Shown here piece after piece: positions 61,959 to 64,000 of a DNA stretch of 64,000 nt; within the stretch, counting starts at the first letter, position 1; each line of letters begins with the position of its first letter. A program made the translations under genes and the position numbers. The notes beneath the pieces were generated by a model that did not search any database, was not told where the DNA came from, and saw only the letters and a program-made list of their open reading frames with translations. Source of the stretch: Pseudomonas sp. MTM4. Its GTDB lineage: Bacteria > Pseudomonadota > Gammaproteobacteria > Pseudomonadales > Pseudomonadaceae. The stretch is taken from contig NZ_CP048411.1 in the NCBI RefSeq assembly GCF_019355055.1, forward strand, positions 2,569,501 through 2,633,500. The letters are read 5' to 3'.

Positions 61959-62941
61959 CACTGGCCGCACGGAGCCGGGTGCTGTTCATCGGCGGCAAAG
62001 GCGGCGTCGGCAAGACCACCGTCGCCGCCGCCACGGCATTGCAACAGGCGCGTGCCGGACGCCGTGTGCTGCTGGTCTCCACCGATCCGGCGCACAACCT
62101 CGGTCATCTCTGGAACCGATCGATCGGCTCGAATACCGTGCGCCTGGCGGCCGGCCTCGATGGCCTGGAGCTCGACCCTGATCAAACGGTGCGGCAACAC
62201 CTGGACGAGGTCGGCAGCGCCTTGCGCCGGTTGATGCCACCGCACCTGGCCGGCGAAGTCGACAAGCACATGGCGCTCTCTCGCGATGCACCCGGCATGC
62301 ACGAAGCGGCGCTGCTCGAACGTATCGCAGACACCATTATCCAGGGCATGGACGACTACGACCTACTGGTCTTCGACACCGCGCCATCCGGCCATACCTC
62401 GCGGCTCATGGCGCTGCCGGAAATGATGACGGCCTGGACCGAAGGGTTGCTGCAACGTCAGGAGCGCAGCAAGCGCTTCGGCGATGTGTTGCGAAATCTT
62501 GGCAAGGACGACGGTGGTTTAGGCGAAAGCATCCTCGGCCGCGAAACCAGCGACGGCAACGACCGCCAGCAACGCGTGCGACAGCTGCTCTACCGACGCC
62601 GCGAGCGCTTCAGCCAACTGCGTGACGTGATACAGGACCGCCAGCGTTGCGCGTTCGTCATCGTCCTCGCCGCCGAGCGGCTGCCGGTACTGGAAACCAT
62701 CGAATTGCAGGCCCAGCTGCAGCGCAGCGGCATCGAAGTGGCCGGGCTGGTGGTGAATAAACGATCACCTGTCGAGGCCGGCGCCTTTCTCGCCGAGCGA
62801 CACGCGCAAGAACAGCGTCATTTGGACACGCTGCAACAGGCCCTACCGAACCTTCCGCTGCAGCAATTGCCCCTGCTGGCCGAAGACGTGGTCGGCGAAG
62901 CCGCGCTCGAGGCGTTTGGCAAGAAGCTGAACGAGGTCTGA
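61949..62941 (+). CDS. ArsA/GET3-family ATPase
   Basis: A 330-aa single-domain ATPase with P-loop GKGGVGKTT (16-24), the switch segment STDPAHNLGHLW and FDTAPSGHTSRLMALPE. The family includes arsenite pump ATPases and the tail-anchored protein targeting factor GET3. No arsB or arsC is present, and the gene overlaps the cory-CC-star gene by 10 bases, which points to a role with CstA and the CC-star protein rather than arsenic resistance. Confidence 0.88.
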   Translation: MLLALAARSRVLFIGGKGGVGKTTVAAATALQQARAGRRVLLVSTDPAHNLGHLWNRSIGSNTVRLAAGLDGLELDPDQTVRQHLDEVGSALRRLMPPHLAGEVDKHMALSRDAPGMHEAALLERIADTIIQGMDDYDLLVFDTAPSGHTSRLMALPEMMTAWTEGLLQRQERSKRFGDVLRNLGKDDGGLGESILGRETSDGNDRQQRVRQLLYRRRERFSQLRDVIQDRQRCAFVIVLAAERLPVLETIELQAQLQRSGIEVAGLVVNKRSPVEAGAFLAERHAQEQRHLDTLQQALPNLPLQQLPLLAEDVVGEAALEAFGKKLNEV

Positions 62942-63155
62942 AGCGCTCCGAGGACCCTTCCACACCAGCTTCGTACACGCTCTCGCCTAACGGGGGCGAC
63001 GTGTTACCCGCCGGCGCAACCGAGCAGCAAACTAAAGCTGGAGCTTCTCTGGGAACGGAATAGAATTCGCATCCCCCAAGGCGCAGCCCACCACCCCGGC
63101 GCTGCGTTTGCCGAATGCCCTATCCGGGTGGCCGGCCTGATACTGGAGATACACG

Positions 63156-63731
63156 ATGTCTACCGAACCCGTCACCTTGATGGTGGCCCGCCGCGTGCGC
63201 GATGGCCGCTACCACGACCTTCTCGCCTGGTTGCACGAGGGCGAACAACTGGCCGCGGACTTTCCCGGCTACCTCGGCTCCGGTGTGCTGGCGCCGCCGC
63301 CTGACGATGATGAGTTCCAGATCGTCTTCCGTTTCGCCAACGAGCAGACCCTCGATTCCTGGGAACATTCGGCCTCGCGCCGAGCCTGGCTGCAACGTGG
63401 CGGCGAACTCTTCGCTCAGCCCCATGAGCGCCGCGCTCGAGGGATCGACGCCTGGTTCGGTAGCAATGACAGCGCCCTACCACCACGCTGGAAGCAAAGC
63501 GTGGCGATCTGGCTGGCGTTCTTTCCCGTCTCACTGCTGTTCAACATGCTGTTCGGCGGGATGCTCAGCGAACTCAATCTAGTCATGCGGATATTGCTCA
63601 GCACCCTGGCATTGACGCCTTTGATGACTTATCTCTTCATTCCTCTGTCCACGCGCTTGCTTGCGCCCTGGCTGCGCGCTTCGCCGCGCCCCGTGGTGCG
63701 CTCTGCAAAACAGCCGGTCCCAGTCCGCTGA
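63156..63731 (+). CDS. ABM-domain membrane protein (COG3224-like)
   Basis: A 191-aa protein: N-terminal antibiotic-biosynthesis-monooxygenase dimeric alpha/beta-barrel domain (about 5-95; PVTLMVARRVRDGRYHDLLAWL, FPGYLGSGV, FRFANEQTLDSWEHS) and two C-terminal transmembrane segments (about 115-165). The domain can oxidise or bind small molecules, and the tail anchors it. Function is unknown. It is 214 bp after the ArsA gene, so it probably has its own promoter. Confidence 0.85.
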   Translation: MSTEPVTLMVARRVRDGRYHDLLAWLHEGEQLAADFPGYLGSGVLAPPPDDDEFQIVFRFANEQTLDSWEHSASRRAWLQRGGELFAQPHERRARGIDAWFGSNDSALPPRWKQSVAIWLAFFPVSLLFNMLFGGMLSELNLVMRILLSTLALTPLMTYLFIPLSTRLLAPWLRASPRPVVRSAKQPVPVR

Positions 63732-63826
63732 TCGGCATGATCTGAAGATTGTTATAAAAATATTGCTGCCGTTTGTCTGGCGCCATTAAAGTGCCACCTT
63801 GGCGCGCCGCTAACTCGCTATGCCCG

Positions 63827-63842
63827 GCGAACACATGTTCGC
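63827..63842. promoter_or_regulatory. Near-palindrome upstream of the last reading frame
   Basis: GCGAACA and TGTTCGC are perfect 7-bp arms around CA. The core fits CGAACRNRYGTTCG, the pattern of Gram-positive LexA boxes, but Pseudomonas LexA uses CTGT-N8-ACAG, so another regulator is more likely. It lies about 110 bp before a possible start at 63952. Confidence 0.4.
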
Positions 63843-63951
63843 TGCGATCGAGAACGCCGGAACGCGGATAGAACCCTAGCTGCGAAGCCTGCCAAACCCT
63901 AGCCGAACGCTGCAGCGTGCAGTCCCGGCCTGCATAGCGGATGAGCGAAGA

Positions 63952-64000
63952 ATGAATAACAAGACTCTGGTGTCGGCGTCACATCTGCGGCGGCTCTGCG
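63952..64000 (+). CDS. Possible start of a gene running off the window
   Basis: An ATG at 63952 opens a frame (MNNKTLVSASHLRRLC) that continues past the window end. Only 16 residues are visible, which is too few for any family call. The ribosome site (GCGAAGA) is weak. The preceding 220 bp has an AT-rich stretch (63748-63772) that could be promoter DNA. Confidence 0.35.
   Translation, partial: MNNKTLVSASHLRRLC

Noticed and set aside
1..64000. Search for tRNA, rRNA, CRISPR, prophage and complete IS
   Set aside because: No transposase, integrase, phage gene, regular spacer-repeat array or cloverleaf tRNA with its TTC-arm was recognised by eye. A tRNAscan or Rfam run could still find small RNAs.

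Overview
The window is chromosomal DNA of a Pseudomonas-type gammaproteobacterium, most likely the Stutzerimonas (Pseudomonas) stutzeri group. The evidence is high GC with strong GC3 bias, Pseudomonas-style gene neighbourhoods (ubiC-ubiA-phoB-phoR-CNNM protein-M23 peptidase-response regulator; rppH-ptsP-lgt-thyA; ilvA/rpiA/serA; oprH-phoP-phoQ), a serA/D-2-hydroxyglutarate dehydrogenase pair as described for P. stutzeri, and many short GC-rich palindromic intergenic repeats. It is mostly core genome. I see no rRNA, tRNA, CRISPR, prophage or complete insertion sequence.

Layout. 1-1.8 kb: divergent glcD (cut by the window edge) and its FadR/GntR-type regulator glcC, with two matching operators. 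2-3.5 kb: ubiC-ubiA. 3.5-10.2 kb, minus strand: an eight-gene sugar-acid operon (IclR regulator, dgoK, dgoA, tripartite tricarboxylate-type transporter tctC-tctB-tctA, an SDR dehydrogenase, an HbpS/GlcG-like protein) without an obvious dehydratase. 10.3-16 kb: phoB-phoR with a Pho box, a CNNM/CorC-like protein, an M23 peptidase and a response regulator. 16.19-16.46 kb: a 270-bp non-coding inverted-repeat element resembling a MITE. 16.9-21.5 kb: a branched-chain-amino-acid-type ABC transporter operon. 21.5-29.4 kb: orphan ParA, thyA, lgt, a TSUP permease, an NRDE-family protein, ptsP, rppH and a HAD phosphatase. 29.4-31.6 kb: a small membrane-protein operon in which one DUF2269-like gene is broken by a one-base frameshift. 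31.6-39.5 kb: ilvA, rpiA, a SdiA-regulated-domain protein, a FAH-family hydrolase, D2HGDH, serA and two small secreted proteins. 39.7-44.7 kb: an OPT transporter and a curli locus (csgD-csgE-csgB-csgA-csgC-like) without csgF or csgG. 44.9-49.3 kb: an SDR, oprH-phoP-phoQ behind a four-fold 11-bp PhoP-box array, and a SnoaL-like protein. 49.4-56.2 kb, minus strand: an eight-gene Mrp-like cation/proton antiporter operon (E-F-G-[DUF4040+B]-C-D and two more antiporter-like subunits). 56.3-59.7 kb: a PfkB sugar kinase overlapping a GH65 phosphorylase. 60-62.9 kb: a CstA-family transporter, a small cory-CC-star protein and an ArsA-type ATPase. 63.1 kb to the end: an ABM-domain membrane protein and the start of one more reading frame.

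Functional themes. Carbon-acid use (glycolate, a 2-keto-3-deoxy sugar acid, 2-hydroxyglutarate linked to serine synthesis), nutrient and envelope sensing (PhoBR, PhoPQ-OprH), functional amyloid biofilm, and membrane energetics (Mrp-like complex, CstA). The points most worth a second look are the multibranched MITE-like element, the third Mrp-like subunit lacking the conserved TM5 glutamate, the cstA/cory-CC-star/ArsA trio, the GH65-PfkB pair, the split curli locus with a 13-repeat CsgA, and the frameshifted DUF2269-like gene.
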